Positions 54,795 through 63,974 of a stretch of DNA of 64,000 nucleotides are shown piece after piece (positions within the stretch are counted from its first letter, which is position 1; every line of letters starts with the position of its first letter). The DNA lies in contig OZ239144.1 in the NCBI GenBank assembly GCA_965194505.1, positions 1,770,641 to 1,834,640 on the forward strand. The letters are read 5' to 3'. Source of the DNA: Hahnella aquatica (GTDB lineage Bacteria; Pseudomonadota; Gammaproteobacteria; Burkholderiales; Burkholderiaceae_A). Below the pieces are notes generated by a model. The model was not told where the DNA came from, searched no databases, and saw only the letters and a list, made by a program, of their open reading frames with translations. Made by a program: the position numbers and the translations under genes.

Positions 54795-56264
54795 TCAGCG
54801 CAAGCCGGCGACCGTGACGTACTTCGTCTCGAGGTACTCGTCCAACCCTTGACGAGCGCCCTCACGGCCGAGACCAGACTGCTTGACGCCGCCAAAGGGC
54901 GCCACCTCATTGGAAAAGGCTCCTGCATTCACCGAGACCATCCCGGCCTCCAGCGCATGCGCCACACGGAACACGCGGCCGACATCCCGTGCATAGAAAT
55001 ACGCAGCCAGGCCAAACTCTGTCGCGTTCGCAGCCTCGATGACCTCTGCCTCCGATTCAAATGGGAAAATTGGGGCCACGGGACCAAAGGTTTCCTCGCG
55101 CGCGATGCGCATCCGCGCCGTGGCACCCACCAACACCGTCGGCTCAAAGAACAGCCCGCCAAGTCGATGCCGGGTGCCACCGCGAAGCACGCGCGCGCCG
55201 TGCGCCAAGGCGTCTGCCAAATGAGCCTCCACCTTCTCAACGGCGGCCTCCTCGATCAAGGGGCCGATCTGAGCGCCCTCCCCCAGGCCGGAACCAACAC
55301 GAAGCGTCGCAACCCTGGCGACCAACTTCTCGGCGAACGCCGCCACCGCACCCGACTGCACATAAATTCGATTGGGGCAGACGCAGGTCTGGCCTGCATT
55401 GCGAAACTTTGCGGCCATGAGGCCTTCCACGGCGGCATCCAGGTCCGCGTCGTCGAAGACAATAAATGGCGCATTGCCGCCGAGCTCGAGCGACAACTTC
55501 TTCACCGTGGGCGCACACTGCTTGTAGAGCAGCCGCCCCACTTCCGTCGACCCGGTGAACGAGAGCTTTCGCACCCGGGGATCCTCACAGAGCACCCCCC
55601 CAATCACGGGTGCAGCATCAGCATCGCCCACCACCACATTGAAAATGCCTGCCGGAAAGCCCGCCCGCTGCCCGAGCTCGGCCAAGGCGAGCGCCGTGAG
55701 CGGCGTGGCCTCGGCGGGTTTGACGACCACCGTGCAGCCCACCGCCAATGCGGGGGCACACTTGCGCGTGATCATGGCTGCGGGGAAATTCCAAGGCGTG
55801 ATGGCGGCCGCCACGCCAATGGCCTCACGAAACACAAACAGCTCTCGGTCAACACTCGGCGAGGGAATGATTTCCCCGTATGCGCGACGTGCCTCCTCGG
55901 CAAACCACTCCACGAAGCTCGCGGCATACAAGACCTCTCCCTTGGCCTCCGCTAAGGGCTTGCCCTGCTCCCGGGTCATGAGCATGGCGAGATCGTCTGC
56001 GTGGGCAAGAATGAGCCCATGCCAGGCCCTGAGGACGGCCACGCGTTCTTTGGTGGACCGTGCCCGCCAGGCCGGCAAGGCTGCCGCAGCAGCATCCACC
56101 GAATCACGCGCCTCCTGCGCGCCCATGTTGGCCACCTGTGCAATCGCCTCACCCGAGGCGGGATCGGTCACAGGAAACCGTCGACTCGACACAGCACCAC
56201 GCCAGGCGCCGGCAATCAGGCCGTCGGAGCACAAAAGCGAAGGGTCTTTGAGGACAATAGCCAT
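54795..56264 (-). CDS. gabD: NAD(P)-dependent succinate-semialdehyde dehydrogenase-like (GabD type)
   Basis: 489 residues, aldehyde dehydrogenase superfamily. The catalytic cysteine lies in NAGQTCVCPNRIYVQ, the GabD form of the motif, and the general-base glutamate in KLSLELGGNAPFIVF. NWFPAA-like AITPWNFPAAMITRK is the cofactor site. The start at 56264 (MAIVLKDPSLL) is favoured over an upstream in-frame ATG inside the preceding gene. With mmsA just upstream it may be part of amine, beta-alanine or propionate-related catabolism; substrate is inferred from the motif only. Confidence 0.85.
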   Translation of the reverse strand: MAIVLKDPSLLCSDGLIAGAWRGAVSSRRFPVTDPASGEAIAQVANMGAQEARDSVDAAAAALPAWRARSTKERVAVLRAWHGLILAHADDLAMLMTREQGKPLAEAKGEVLYAASFVEWFAEEARRAYGEIIPSPSVDRELFVFREAIGVAAAITPWNFPAAMITRKCAPALAVGCTVVVKPAEATPLTALALAELGQRAGFPAGIFNVVVGDADAAPVIGGVLCEDPRVRKLSFTGSTEVGRLLYKQCAPTVKKLSLELGGNAPFIVFDDADLDAAVEGLMAAKFRNAGQTCVCPNRIYVQSGAVAAFAEKLVARVATLRVGSGLGEGAQIGPLIEEAAVEKVEAHLADALAHGARVLRGGTRHRLGGLFFEPTVLVGATARMRIAREETFGPVAPIFPFESEAEVIEAANATEFGLAAYFYARDVGRVFRVAHALEAGMVSVNAGAFSNEVAPFGGVKQSGLGREGARQGLDEYLETKYVTVAGLR

Positions 56265-56272
56265 GGACGTGC

Positions 56273-57775
56273 TCACTTCATCGTGGGCATGACGAACTCT
56301 GCCCCACCCCGAATGCCCTTGGGCCAACGCTGCGTGATCGCCTTGTAACGGGTGTAGAACCGAACACCCTCCGGGCCATGAATGTGATGGTCGCCAAACA
56401 GAGAATCCTTCCAGCCTCCAAAAGAGTGAAATGCCATGGGCACCGGAATGGGGATGTTGATGCCCACCATGCCAATCTGTACCCGGCTGCCAAACTCCCT
56501 GGCTGTGTCGCCGTCACGCGTGAACAAGGAGACACCATTGCCAAAGGCATGGCCGTGAATAAGGGTCAGGGCCGACTCAAAATCAGGCACACGAACCACG
56601 CTGAGCACGGGACCAAAAATTTCATCCTGGTAGATCGACATGCTGGGCTTGACGTGGTCAAAGAGCGTTGGGCCAATGAAAAAACCCTTCTCGTGGCCTG
56701 CCGGCTTCTGGCCACGACCGTCGAGCACGAGGGTTGCGCCCTCACCCACACCCGCATCCACGTAACCCGTCACCCGCTCCAAGTGCGCCTGGGTGACCAG
56801 GGGGCCCATCTCGGCACCCGGCAGGTCACCGGGCAGCACCCGAATGGCACGAGCCTTCTCCGTGAGCCTGGCCACGAGGGCGTCGGCCACACTGCCCACC
56901 GCCACCGCCACAGAGATGGCCATGCAGCGCTCACCCGCAGAGCCATATGCCGCCCCAATGAGGGCATCCACGGCCTGGTCGAGATCTGCATCGGGCATCA
57001 CCACCAAGTGATTCTTCGCGCCGCCCAGGGCCTGACAACGCTTTCCGTGGCCAGTGGCGCGTGCATGAACCGCCTTGGCAATGGGGGTGGAACCCACAAA
57101 GCTCACCGCCGCCACGTCGGGGTGATCGAGCAGAGCCTCCACCGCCGTGACACCGCCCTGCACCACCTGAAAAACACCATCCGGCAGCCCAGCCGCCTTC
57201 AAACCCTCGGCCATGAGCAGAGACGCCGACGGGTCTCGCTCGGATGGCTTCATCACGAAAGTGTTTCCACAAGCAATCGCAACGGGGAACATCCACATGG
57301 GCACCATGACGGGGAAGTTAAACGGGCTGATGCCCGCGCAAACGCCCAGCGACTGGCGAACACTCCAGGCATCGATCCCACCGCCCACCTGTTCGGTGTA
57401 TTCACCCTTGAGCAACTGCGGAATGCCGCAAGCAAACTCCACCACCTCCAGGCCGCGCTGAATCTCCCCCTTGGCGTCGTCGAGCGTCTTGCCATGCTCG
57501 GAGGTGATGGCCATGGCAAGGTCATCCCGATGGCTTTCAACCCACTCCTTGAATTTAAACATCACGCGGGCGCGCTTTACCGAAGGAGTGGCCGCCCACT
57601 CTTTGTAGGCTTTCGCAGCGCCTTTGACCGCCAAGTCCACGGTCTCTGCACTGGCCAGGGCCACGGTCGAGGCCGCCGCGCCCTTGGCCGGATTGAACAC
57701 TGGCTGCGAGCCATCGCCCACGCCCGCCTGTCGCTGACCATTGATCCAATGAACAATCTGTGTGGTGCTTCCCAT
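56273..57775 (-). CDS. mmsA: CoA-acylating methylmalonate-semialdehyde dehydrogenase
   Basis: 500 residues. Converts (methyl)malonate semialdehyde to propionyl- or acetyl-CoA in valine, beta-alanine and inositol breakdown. The family form GSAGERCMAISVAV holds the catalytic cysteine, with CAGISPFNFPVMVPMWMFP and FGGWKDSLFGDHHIHGPEGVRFYTR. The ATG at 57775 shares one base with the stop of the TauE gene. Confidence 0.93.
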   Translation of the reverse strand: MGSTTQIVHWINGQRQAGVGDGSQPVFNPAKGAAASTVALASAETVDLAVKGAAKAYKEWAATPSVKRARVMFKFKEWVESHRDDLAMAITSEHGKTLDDAKGEIQRGLEVVEFACGIPQLLKGEYTEQVGGGIDAWSVRQSLGVCAGISPFNFPVMVPMWMFPVAIACGNTFVMKPSERDPSASLLMAEGLKAAGLPDGVFQVVQGGVTAVEALLDHPDVAAVSFVGSTPIAKAVHARATGHGKRCQALGGAKNHLVVMPDADLDQAVDALIGAAYGSAGERCMAISVAVAVGSVADALVARLTEKARAIRVLPGDLPGAEMGPLVTQAHLERVTGYVDAGVGEGATLVLDGRGQKPAGHEKGFFIGPTLFDHVKPSMSIYQDEIFGPVLSVVRVPDFESALTLIHGHAFGNGVSLFTRDGDTAREFGSRVQIGMVGINIPIPVPMAFHSFGGWKDSLFGDHHIHGPEGVRFYTRYKAITQRWPKGIRGGAEFVMPTMK

Positions 57776-58554
57776 CAAAACATCTCCCAAGTCGTCCAAC
57801 CCATTCGCAGAATCATCCCCGCCAAGAGGATGAGAAAGAACTGTCTTACAAAGCCACTGCCCTTCGTCACAGCCATTCGGGTGCCGAAGGTCGAACCCAA
57901 AATATTGCAGCAGGCCATGACCACCGCCGTGACCACCAAAATAGCGCCCGCCGGAAGAAAAAAGACCAATGCCGCCACATTGGTGGTGGCATTGACCAAC
58001 TTGCTGTTGGCCGACGCGTGCAAAAAGTCATACCCAAAAAACCGCACAAACACGAAGATCAGGAATGCTCCGGTGCCTGGGCCAAAAAAGCCATCGTAAA
58101 ACCCAATCACACCACCCGTAAGCCCACCCGCAACCCAGGCCGCCCTGCCTGATAACCGGGGCGCATGCACCATCCCCATGTCACGGCGACGCAATGTAAA
58201 GGCCGCCACCAACACCAACAAGACCAGCACCAAGGGCTGTGCCCAGGCCCTTGGCAGCAGGCTCACCACGCTCGCACCCAACCAGGCAAAGAGCCCCGCC
58301 ATGGCCACGGCCGGCGCAGCCACACGCCAATCAAGTCGGACCACCCGAATGTAACGCCACGCGGCCCAGCCTGTTCCCGCAATCGACGAAAACTTGTTGG
58401 TGCCATGAAGGCTTGCCGTGCTCGCACCAGGGTAGCTGCCAAACAACGCGGGCAATTGGATCAGCCCACCGCCGCCCACCACGGAGTCCACAAAGCCAGC
58501 CGAAAACGCCGCCAACCCCAGAAACACCAACAGCCCAAGGCTCTCGTCCACCAT
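57775..58554 (-). CDS. TauE/SafE-family (TSUP) membrane permease
   Basis: 259 residues with about 7-8 membrane segments. The TSUP repeats are seen as AGFVDSVVGGGGLIQLPALF near the N-terminus and GGVIGFYDGFFGPGTGAFLIF in the second half, with HGTNKFSSIAG and ASANSKLVNATTN after each. Members export sulfonates, sulfite or other small anions. It heads the TauE-mmsA-gabD run, which hints at an anionic substrate linked to that catabolism, though this is only context. Confidence 0.88.
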   Translation of the reverse strand: MVDESLGLLVFLGLAAFSAGFVDSVVGGGGLIQLPALFGSYPGASTASLHGTNKFSSIAGTGWAAWRYIRVVRLDWRVAAPAVAMAGLFAWLGASVVSLLPRAWAQPLVLVLLVLVAAFTLRRRDMGMVHAPRLSGRAAWVAGGLTGGVIGFYDGFFGPGTGAFLIFVFVRFFGYDFLHASANSKLVNATTNVAALVFFLPAGAILVVTAVVMACCNILGSTFGTRMAVTKGSGFVRQFFLILLAGMILRMGWTTWEMF

Positions 58555-58604
58555 CGATCCCCTATGACCCCCACATGCATGAAGGGATCAGTCATCATGT
58601 CGAC

Positions 58605-59588
58605 ATGAACAGCCTGCCCCGAGCCCGCCATTCTATAGGGCTCACCATGGGTGATCCGTCCGGCATTGGCCCAGAGATCTGCCTGACCATCCTGGCCGAG
58701 CCACGCTCGCAGCAGGCCCCTGCACTCGTGCTTTACGGAGACGCCACGCACCTGGCAGAACTGGCCCAGCGGCTGAAGATTCCGCACGACCCATCCCAGT
58801 GGGTGCACACCGGTGGCGAGGGCGCCTATCCTGTTGGGGTCGACCATGCGGCCAGCGGCGAGGCTGCGCACCGGGCCATCCTGAAGGCTCATTCAGACGC
58901 GATGACCGGCCACATCCAGGCGATGGTGACCGCACCCATTTCAAAAAAGGCCCTGCACCTTGCGGGGCATCCTTGGCCAGGCCACACCGAGCTGCTGGCC
59001 CACCTCGCAAACCCGGCGCAACCGCCTGCCGTGCGCATGATGCTGGCCAACGATCAACTCACCGTCGTGCTGGATTCGATCCACACACCCCTTCGCACCG
59101 CCATCGACGCCCTCTCGGTGGAACACCTCCAAGAAACCATCCAGATCGCAGCCCAAGCAGCCACCCAGACCCTCGGGCTTGCAAAGCCACGCATCGCCGT
59201 GGCAGGTCTCAACCCCCACGCCTCTGAGGGCGGCGCATTTGGAGACGAGGAGACCCGCCTCATTGCGCCCGCCATCCGAGCCGCCCAGGCCCTCGCACCA
59301 CATTGCCAAATGTCAGGGCCTTGGCCAGCAGACACGGTCTTCATGCGTGCCTGCAAAAAGAACCCCCTCGGCCAAGCCTTTGACCTGGTGGTCTGCCTCT
59401 ACCACGACCAAGGCCTCATCCCGATCAAGCTCAACGGGCTGGATGACGGCGTGAACATCACCATTGGCCTGCCGTACATCCGAACCAGTGTCGACCACGG
59501 CACGGCCTTCGACATTGCCGGTCGGGGTTGCGCGAGCGCCAAATCACTCGAATCTGCCGTTAGACTCGCCTCACAATGGCTCTCCTGA
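58605..59588 (+). CDS. pdxA: 4-hydroxythreonine-4-phosphate dehydrogenase
   Basis: 327 residues. NAD-dependent oxidation step of pyridoxal 5'-phosphate synthesis. The family segments IGLTMGDPSGIGPEI, TAPISKKALHLAGHPWPGHTELLA with a metal-binding histidine, LNPHASEGGAFGDEE and YHDQGLIPIKLNG are intact. ATG 58605 gives the normal length; an ATG at 58575 in frame is possible. Divergent from the TauE gene. Confidence 0.95.
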   Translation: MNSLPRARHSIGLTMGDPSGIGPEICLTILAEPRSQQAPALVLYGDATHLAELAQRLKIPHDPSQWVHTGGEGAYPVGVDHAASGEAAHRAILKAHSDAMTGHIQAMVTAPISKKALHLAGHPWPGHTELLAHLANPAQPPAVRMMLANDQLTVVLDSIHTPLRTAIDALSVEHLQETIQIAAQAATQTLGLAKPRIAVAGLNPHASEGGAFGDEETRLIAPAIRAAQALAPHCQMSGPWPADTVFMRACKKNPLGQAFDLVVCLYHDQGLIPIKLNGLDDGVNITIGLPYIRTSVDHGTAFDIAGRGCASAKSLESAVRLASQWLS

Positions 59589-60079
59589 TTCTCTCGACCG
59601 GTGGCACCTTTGAGAAGGTTTACCGACCCGACGAAGGACGGCTCTGGTTCACTGAGAGCCGCCTCTCCCAATGGGCGCAGCAGTGTCGTCTTCCAGCCAA
59701 CACGCGCACCGAGGTGCTCATGCTGGTCGACAGCCTGGACATGACCGATCTGCAACGAGACCAGATTACTGATGCAGTGGCGCACGCCGCAGAAAATCAG
59801 GTGGTCATCATCCACGGCACCGACACCATGGTGAACACGGCCCAAGCGGTGATGGGCTGCAAGCGTCCAGATCAGGTCGTGGTCTTCACCGGGGCCATGG
59901 TGCCCGCCAGCCAGCCAGAATCAGATGCGCTCTTTAACTTGGGCATGGCCGTGGCCACCGCCCAAGCGATGGCGCCAGGCACGTACGTCTGCATGTCGGG
60001 GCAAATCTTTCCAGCAGAACAGGTGAAAAAGAACAAGGCCTTGGCACGCTTTGAAGCCTCACTTCCCAATGCAGAATGA
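59576..60079 (+). CDS. Short asparaginase-domain protein (N-terminal domain only)
   Basis: 167 residues, half the length of a type I/II asparaginase. It keeps both threonine motifs of the N-terminal domain, ILSTGGTFEK (residues 6-15) and VIIHGTDTMVNTA, but has no C-terminal domain, which normally completes the active site of the neighbouring subunit. Short stand-alone forms are widespread in betaproteobacteria. It overlaps pdxA by 13 bases and convergent mnmE by 21. Activity uncertain. Confidence 0.82.
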   Translation: MALLILSTGGTFEKVYRPDEGRLWFTESRLSQWAQQCRLPANTRTEVLMLVDSLDMTDLQRDQITDAVAHAAENQVVIIHGTDTMVNTAQAVMGCKRPDQVVVFTGAMVPASQPESDALFNLGMAVATAQAMAPGTYVCMSGQIFPAEQVKKNKALARFEASLPNAE

Positions 60080-61429
60080 GCCAAAGATCTCGCCAAGGAG
60101 GACATCGGGATGCAGCGCCCCGGTGAGGGTGGACAACTGCTGCTGTGCCAGCCAAAGCTGCTCAGCCAACAGCTCTGCCTCGGACTCCCGCAGGTGGGCC
60201 GCGGCCAGCACCAGCGCGGCCTGAACCGCTTCGAGTGCAAGCACATGGCGCTTGCGGGCGCCCCAAGGCGCCTCCCCCTCTGAAAACCAGCCAGCCCGTG
60301 CACTCAACTGCGCACGCAGTCCATCCAGCCCTGCACCCGTCGTGGCCGACACCCAATGATGATGACCCTCGGGCGAGACCCTGGCCTGCGGCAGCAGATC
60401 CACTTTGTTGTGCACGTGCCAGACATCCTGGGCCTGTCCGCCCTGCGCCTTCCAGGCTGACATGAGCGTCTGCGCCAACACGGCGTCGGCAGGCACCACG
60501 CCGGCCGCATCTTCCACAAACAGCAACAGGTCGGCCTCTTGCACGGCCAGCCACGTGCGGGCCACACCCATCTGCTCAATGGGATCATCCGCCTCGCGCA
60601 AGCCCGCCGTGTCAGTGACATGGATGGGAATGCCGCCCACCATCAAGTCATGGTCGATGCGGTCTCGAGTCGTGCCTGCAAAGGGGGTGACGATGGCAAG
60701 CTCGCGCTCGGCCAGGGCATTCATCAGCGAAGACTTGCCCACATTGGGTGGCCCCACCAACACCACGCGCAAGCCCTCTCGTAGCGCCGCACCGCGCGCA
60801 GATGTCGCGAGCACCTGTGCCACCCGTTGCTGCAGTGCCGTCAGTCGCCCCGGCACCCCCTCTTGATCCAGAAAAGGCTCGTCCTCCTCGGGGAAATCCA
60901 GACAAGCCTCCACGCGCATGCGAAGGTCGGTGAGTTCGGCCTGCAAGGACGCCACGGCCTGGCTAAATCCACCTTGCAGAGACACCATCGCCGCCTTGGC
61001 CGCCGCGTGTGACCGGGCAGCAACCAGATCTGAAATGGCCTCGGCCTGGAGCAAGTCCAACCGATCGTTCAAGAAGGCGCGCTGACTGAATTCGCCTGGC
61101 GCGGCCAGACGAATGGGGTGTGTTGGCGTTTGAGCAGACAAACAAGCCGAGAGGACTCGGTCCAACACGGCCAGGCCGCCATGGCCCTGCAGCTCTAGAA
61201 CATCTTCGCCGGTGAAGGAATTCGGGCCAGGGAAATAGAGCGCAAGGCCTTCATCCACCACCTCGCCCTCGAGCGTGCGAAATCGTCGCAGCCGTGCCTC
61301 ACGGGCCGGCACCGGTGCCGACAACACCACCGACATCACCCGCTGAACACCCGGGCCAGAGACCCGCACCACACCCACCGCGCCCGGCGTTAACGCCGTG
61401 GCGATGGCCGCAATGGTGTCAGACGACAT
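60059..61429 (-). CDS. mnmE: tRNA modification GTPase MnmE (TrmE)
   Basis: 456 residues. Works with MnmG on wobble uridines. An N-terminal folate-binding domain, the GTPase domain with P loop GPPNVGKSSLMNAL, DTAGLREADDPIEQMGV and the C-terminal CIGK are all present. Its start overlaps the yidC stop by 11 bases. Confidence 0.97.
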   Translation of the reverse strand: MSSDTIAAIATALTPGAVGVVRVSGPGVQRVMSVVLSAPVPAREARLRRFRTLEGEVVDEGLALYFPGPNSFTGEDVLELQGHGGLAVLDRVLSACLSAQTPTHPIRLAAPGEFSQRAFLNDRLDLLQAEAISDLVAARSHAAAKAAMVSLQGGFSQAVASLQAELTDLRMRVEACLDFPEEDEPFLDQEGVPGRLTALQQRVAQVLATSARGAALREGLRVVLVGPPNVGKSSLMNALAERELAIVTPFAGTTRDRIDHDLMVGGIPIHVTDTAGLREADDPIEQMGVARTWLAVQEADLLLFVEDAAGVVPADAVLAQTLMSAWKAQGGQAQDVWHVHNKVDLLPQARVSPEGHHHWVSATTGAGLDGLRAQLSARAGWFSEGEAPWGARKRHVLALEAVQAALVLAAAHLRESEAELLAEQLWLAQQQLSTLTGALHPDVLLGEIFGSFCIGK

Positions 61430-63128
61430 TCATCCGCTTCATGATCAACCACTGCTGCGCAATGGAGACCACGTTGTTCACCAACCAGTAGAGCACCAGG
61501 CCCGACGGGAAGAAAAAGAAAAAGACCGAGAACACGATGGGCATGGCCATCATGACCTTGGCCTGCAAGGGGTCCGGCGGTGCTGGGTTGAGCTTGGTCT
61601 GGATGAACATGGTGATGGCCATGACGATCGGCAGGATGTAATACGGGTCTGGCGTTGAAAGGTCGGTGATCCAAAGCGCCCATGGCGCGTTTCGCATCTC
61701 CACGCTTGCCAACAACACCCAATAGAGTGCCAGGAATACAGGGATCTGAATCAGAACCGGCAGGCAGCCACCCAGAGGGTTGATTTTTTCGGTCTTGTAG
61801 AGCTCCATCATGGCCTGGTTCAACTTGGCCTTGTCATTGCCATAGCGCTCTCGCAAGGCCACCAGCCGGGGAGCCACGGCCTTCATCTTGGCCATCGACT
61901 TATAGCTCGCGGCCGACAGCGGATAAAACAACAGCTTAATCAGAATGGTGAGCAGCACAATGGCCCAGCCCCAGTTGGCCACCACCTTGTGCAGTTGCTC
62001 CAACAACCAATAAATCGGTTGGGCCAAGAAAGTCAGAAAGCCGTAATCAACCACCAAATCGAGACCAGGCGCCAAGGCCTCCAGCGTACGCTGTGCCTGT
62101 GGACCCACATACAGGGTGGCATCGTGTGTTTGCTGGGCCCCGGGTGACACGGGCGCAAAGGCCTGAATCAGGCCAGCGGCATATAAATTTTCGCCCACTT
62201 TGCGGGTGTAGAACTCCCTTGGGGCGTCATTCTTCAAGACCCAGGCTGCCACAAAGTAGTGCTGGACAATGGCCATCCAGCCGTCATTGGCCTGCCGAAC
62301 AAAGTCTTGTCGGCCTTTCTCAATGTCTGAAAAGTCAATCTTCTGGAACTTGCCCTGGTCGGTGTAAATGGCGGGGCCCGTGAAGGTCATGTAGAACTGG
62401 CTCTCACCAGGGGGCGCGTTTCCATTTCGTAGGAATTGCAAATACAAATTGGGCGCAAGGGTGTCTGCGCCCGTATTGAGCACCGTATGGGAGATTCGCA
62501 CCGCGTGCCCAGTGGGCTCAATGGAGATGGTCTTCAGCAGCTTCAGACCACCTGATTCCGATGCAAGCACCACGGTGCGCTTGGGGTCTTGGTCTGACTT
62601 GAGAGGCTGAGGCGAAAACACCAGTGTGTGATTGGGGTAGGTGTCTGCTCGGCCCGCACCGGCCACCAAACCCGACTGGGCCTCGTAGCGGCGCTCTGTT
62701 CGACCGTCGAACAGTCGGACCACGCCGTCGTCATAGTTGTCAGACTGCTGGTCCAGCAACCTGGCCGTCACGAGATTGCCACCCAGGGTGCTGACTTCGA
62801 GATACAGGTCTCTGTTTTGCAGAACAATGACCTGGCCCTTGGCGGCCTCTGGCAACACGGGCGCAGCCGCTGCAGGCGGCGGTGCTGTGAGGCTGGGGGT
62901 GGGCAGCGTTGCCGCTGGAACGCTTGCACTGGCCACACCCGGGGCTGGCGCGGTTGCGACTGCGCCCACACCGGTTCCCACCGCGGGTGCCGATGCGTCG
63001 CTGCCCGTTGCCACCGCCCCCGCAGGCGAAGACGCATTCTGTGTCATGGACTGACGTGTCCACGCGTCCCACAGCAGAAATACAGATCCAATAAAAACCA
63101 TCAATAAAATTGTGCGACGCGTGTCCAT
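61419..63128 (-). CDS. yidC: Membrane protein insertase YidC
   Basis: 569 residues. Inserts and folds inner-membrane proteins, alone or with SecYEG. One N-terminal membrane helix, an Ala/Pro/Val-rich linker (about residues 30-95), a large periplasmic domain and five C-terminal membrane segments (LYPLSAASYKSMAKM, LGGCLPVLIQIPVFLALYWVL, FFFFPSGLVLYWLVNN). Typical of proteobacteria. Confidence 0.97.
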   Translation of the reverse strand: MDTRRTILLMVFIGSVFLLWDAWTRQSMTQNASSPAGAVATGSDASAPAVGTGVGAVATAPAPGVASASVPAATLPTPSLTAPPPAAAAPVLPEAAKGQVIVLQNRDLYLEVSTLGGNLVTARLLDQQSDNYDDGVVRLFDGRTERRYEAQSGLVAGAGRADTYPNHTLVFSPQPLKSDQDPKRTVVLASESGGLKLLKTISIEPTGHAVRISHTVLNTGADTLAPNLYLQFLRNGNAPPGESQFYMTFTGPAIYTDQGKFQKIDFSDIEKGRQDFVRQANDGWMAIVQHYFVAAWVLKNDAPREFYTRKVGENLYAAGLIQAFAPVSPGAQQTHDATLYVGPQAQRTLEALAPGLDLVVDYGFLTFLAQPIYWLLEQLHKVVANWGWAIVLLTILIKLLFYPLSAASYKSMAKMKAVAPRLVALRERYGNDKAKLNQAMMELYKTEKINPLGGCLPVLIQIPVFLALYWVLLASVEMRNAPWALWITDLSTPDPYYILPIVMAITMFIQTKLNPAPPDPLQAKVMMAMPIVFSVFFFFFPSGLVLYWLVNNVVSIAQQWLIMKRMNVV

Positions 63129-63135
63129 GTTGCCC

Positions 63136-63378
63136 TTACTGATTCGAAGATGAAGATGTGGGTGGAGAGGGAACAGGATCCCAGCCTGAACCGCCCCATG
63201 GGTGGCACCGACACAGGCGTTGGCAAGTCAAACGCCCACCCGTCCAGAGGCCGTGTTCTTGAAACGCTTCCATTGCGTAGTTGGAACAACTCGGTTCAAA
63301 ACGACACCGAGGCCCCAGGATGGGCCTGAGGCCTATCTGATAAGACCAGATGGCCGCTCGCACAGCCCAAATCAACAT
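63136..63378 (-). CDS. yidD: Membrane protein insertion efficiency factor YidD
   Basis: 80 residues from ATG 63378. The conserved block CRFEPSCSNYAMEAFQEHG is followed by RLCRCHPWGGSGWDPVP. It overlaps the end of rnpA by 7 bases and precedes yidC, the usual order. The frame continues upstream inside rnpA, but MLIWAVRAAIWSYQIGLRP is the family start. Confidence 0.95.
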   Translation of the reverse strand: MLIWAVRAAIWSYQIGLRPILGPRCRFEPSCSNYAMEAFQEHGLWTGGRLTCQRLCRCHPWGGSGWDPVPSPPTSSSSNQ

Positions 63379-63731
63379 GTTGACGGCACCTGGGATACAG
63401 ACTTGGGGGTTTGAAGGCCTCGCTGAAAGAGGCCGCTGAGCAAGAGCCATTGTTGATGACGCTCCTGCGGCGTGGCGAGCGCCACCTTGTGTCGCACACG
63501 AAGCAACACCGACTGGGGCTCCAGGCCGTGTTGATGCATCAAGACACGAGACCAGCGCTTCACTTTATTTCGAGCCACCGCGGAGCGGATGCACTTCTTG
63601 GGAACGATAAGCCCGAGTCGAAGCACCGGTGCGGCACTGGTGTGCAAGGCATACGATCCAGAAACAGCCACTGGACGCGTCGACAGCAACGCACCGATTT
63701 CAGCCGGGGACCGAAGGCTTTCGAGTGCCAA
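63372..63731 (-). CDS. rnpA: Ribonuclease P protein component
   Basis: 119 residues from a TTG start at 63731. Protein cofactor of RNase P, which matures tRNA 5' ends. The RNR-type motif is ARNKVKRWSR and the preceding strand reads LGLIVPKKCIRSAV. AAGG lies 9 bases before the TTG. The sequence upstream in frame also resembles the family, so a slightly earlier non-ATG start is possible. Confidence 0.93.
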   Translation of the reverse strand: MALESLRSPAEIGALLSTRPVAVSGSYALHTSAAPVLRLGLIVPKKCIRSAVARNKVKRWSRVLMHQHGLEPQSVLLRVRHKVALATPQERHQQWLLLSGLFQRGLQTPKSVSQVPSTC

Positions 63732-63751
63732 ATCGGCCAGCCTTGAAAAGC

Positions 63752-63886
63752 TTAGACAGCCAGGCGCTTGCGGCCCTTGGCGCGACGAGCACGGATCACG
63801 GCACGGCCGCCACGGGTTTTCATGCGGACCAGAAAGCCATGGGTTCTTTTGCGGCGAACCACGGAAGGCTGATATGTGCGTTTCAT
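63752..63886 (-). CDS. rpmH: 50S ribosomal protein L34
   Basis: 44 residues, very basic. MKRTYQPSVVRRKRTHGF begins the protein and GRKRLAV ends it, as in nearly all bacteria. It lies 20 bases before rnpA, next to the presumed origin. Confidence 0.98.
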   Translation of the reverse strand: MKRTYQPSVVRRKRTHGFLVRMKTRGGRAVIRARRAKGRKRLAV

Positions 63887-63915
63887 TTAAAGCAACTCCT
63901 ATGGGTGAACCGTCA

Positions 63916-63945
63916 AGTGTAGCCTGTCAACAGGGTTTTCCGCAA
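63916..63945 (-). promoter_or_regulatory. Probable rpmH promoter
   Basis: TTGCGG and TACACT (each 4 of 6) are 18 bases apart on the minus strand; the -10 ends 29 bases before the rpmH ATG. A better -35 hexamer (TTGACA at 63925-63930) is also present but has no good -10 at normal distance. Confidence 0.45.
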
Positions 63946-63965
63946 AAATTACTGCCAGCAAGCCC

Positions 63966-63974
63966 TGTGGATAA
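63966..63974 (-). other. DnaA box
   Basis: TTATCCACA on the minus strand is a perfect match to the high-affinity DnaA box. It lies beyond rpmH at the right edge, where oriC and dnaA are expected in this gene order. Confidence 0.8.
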
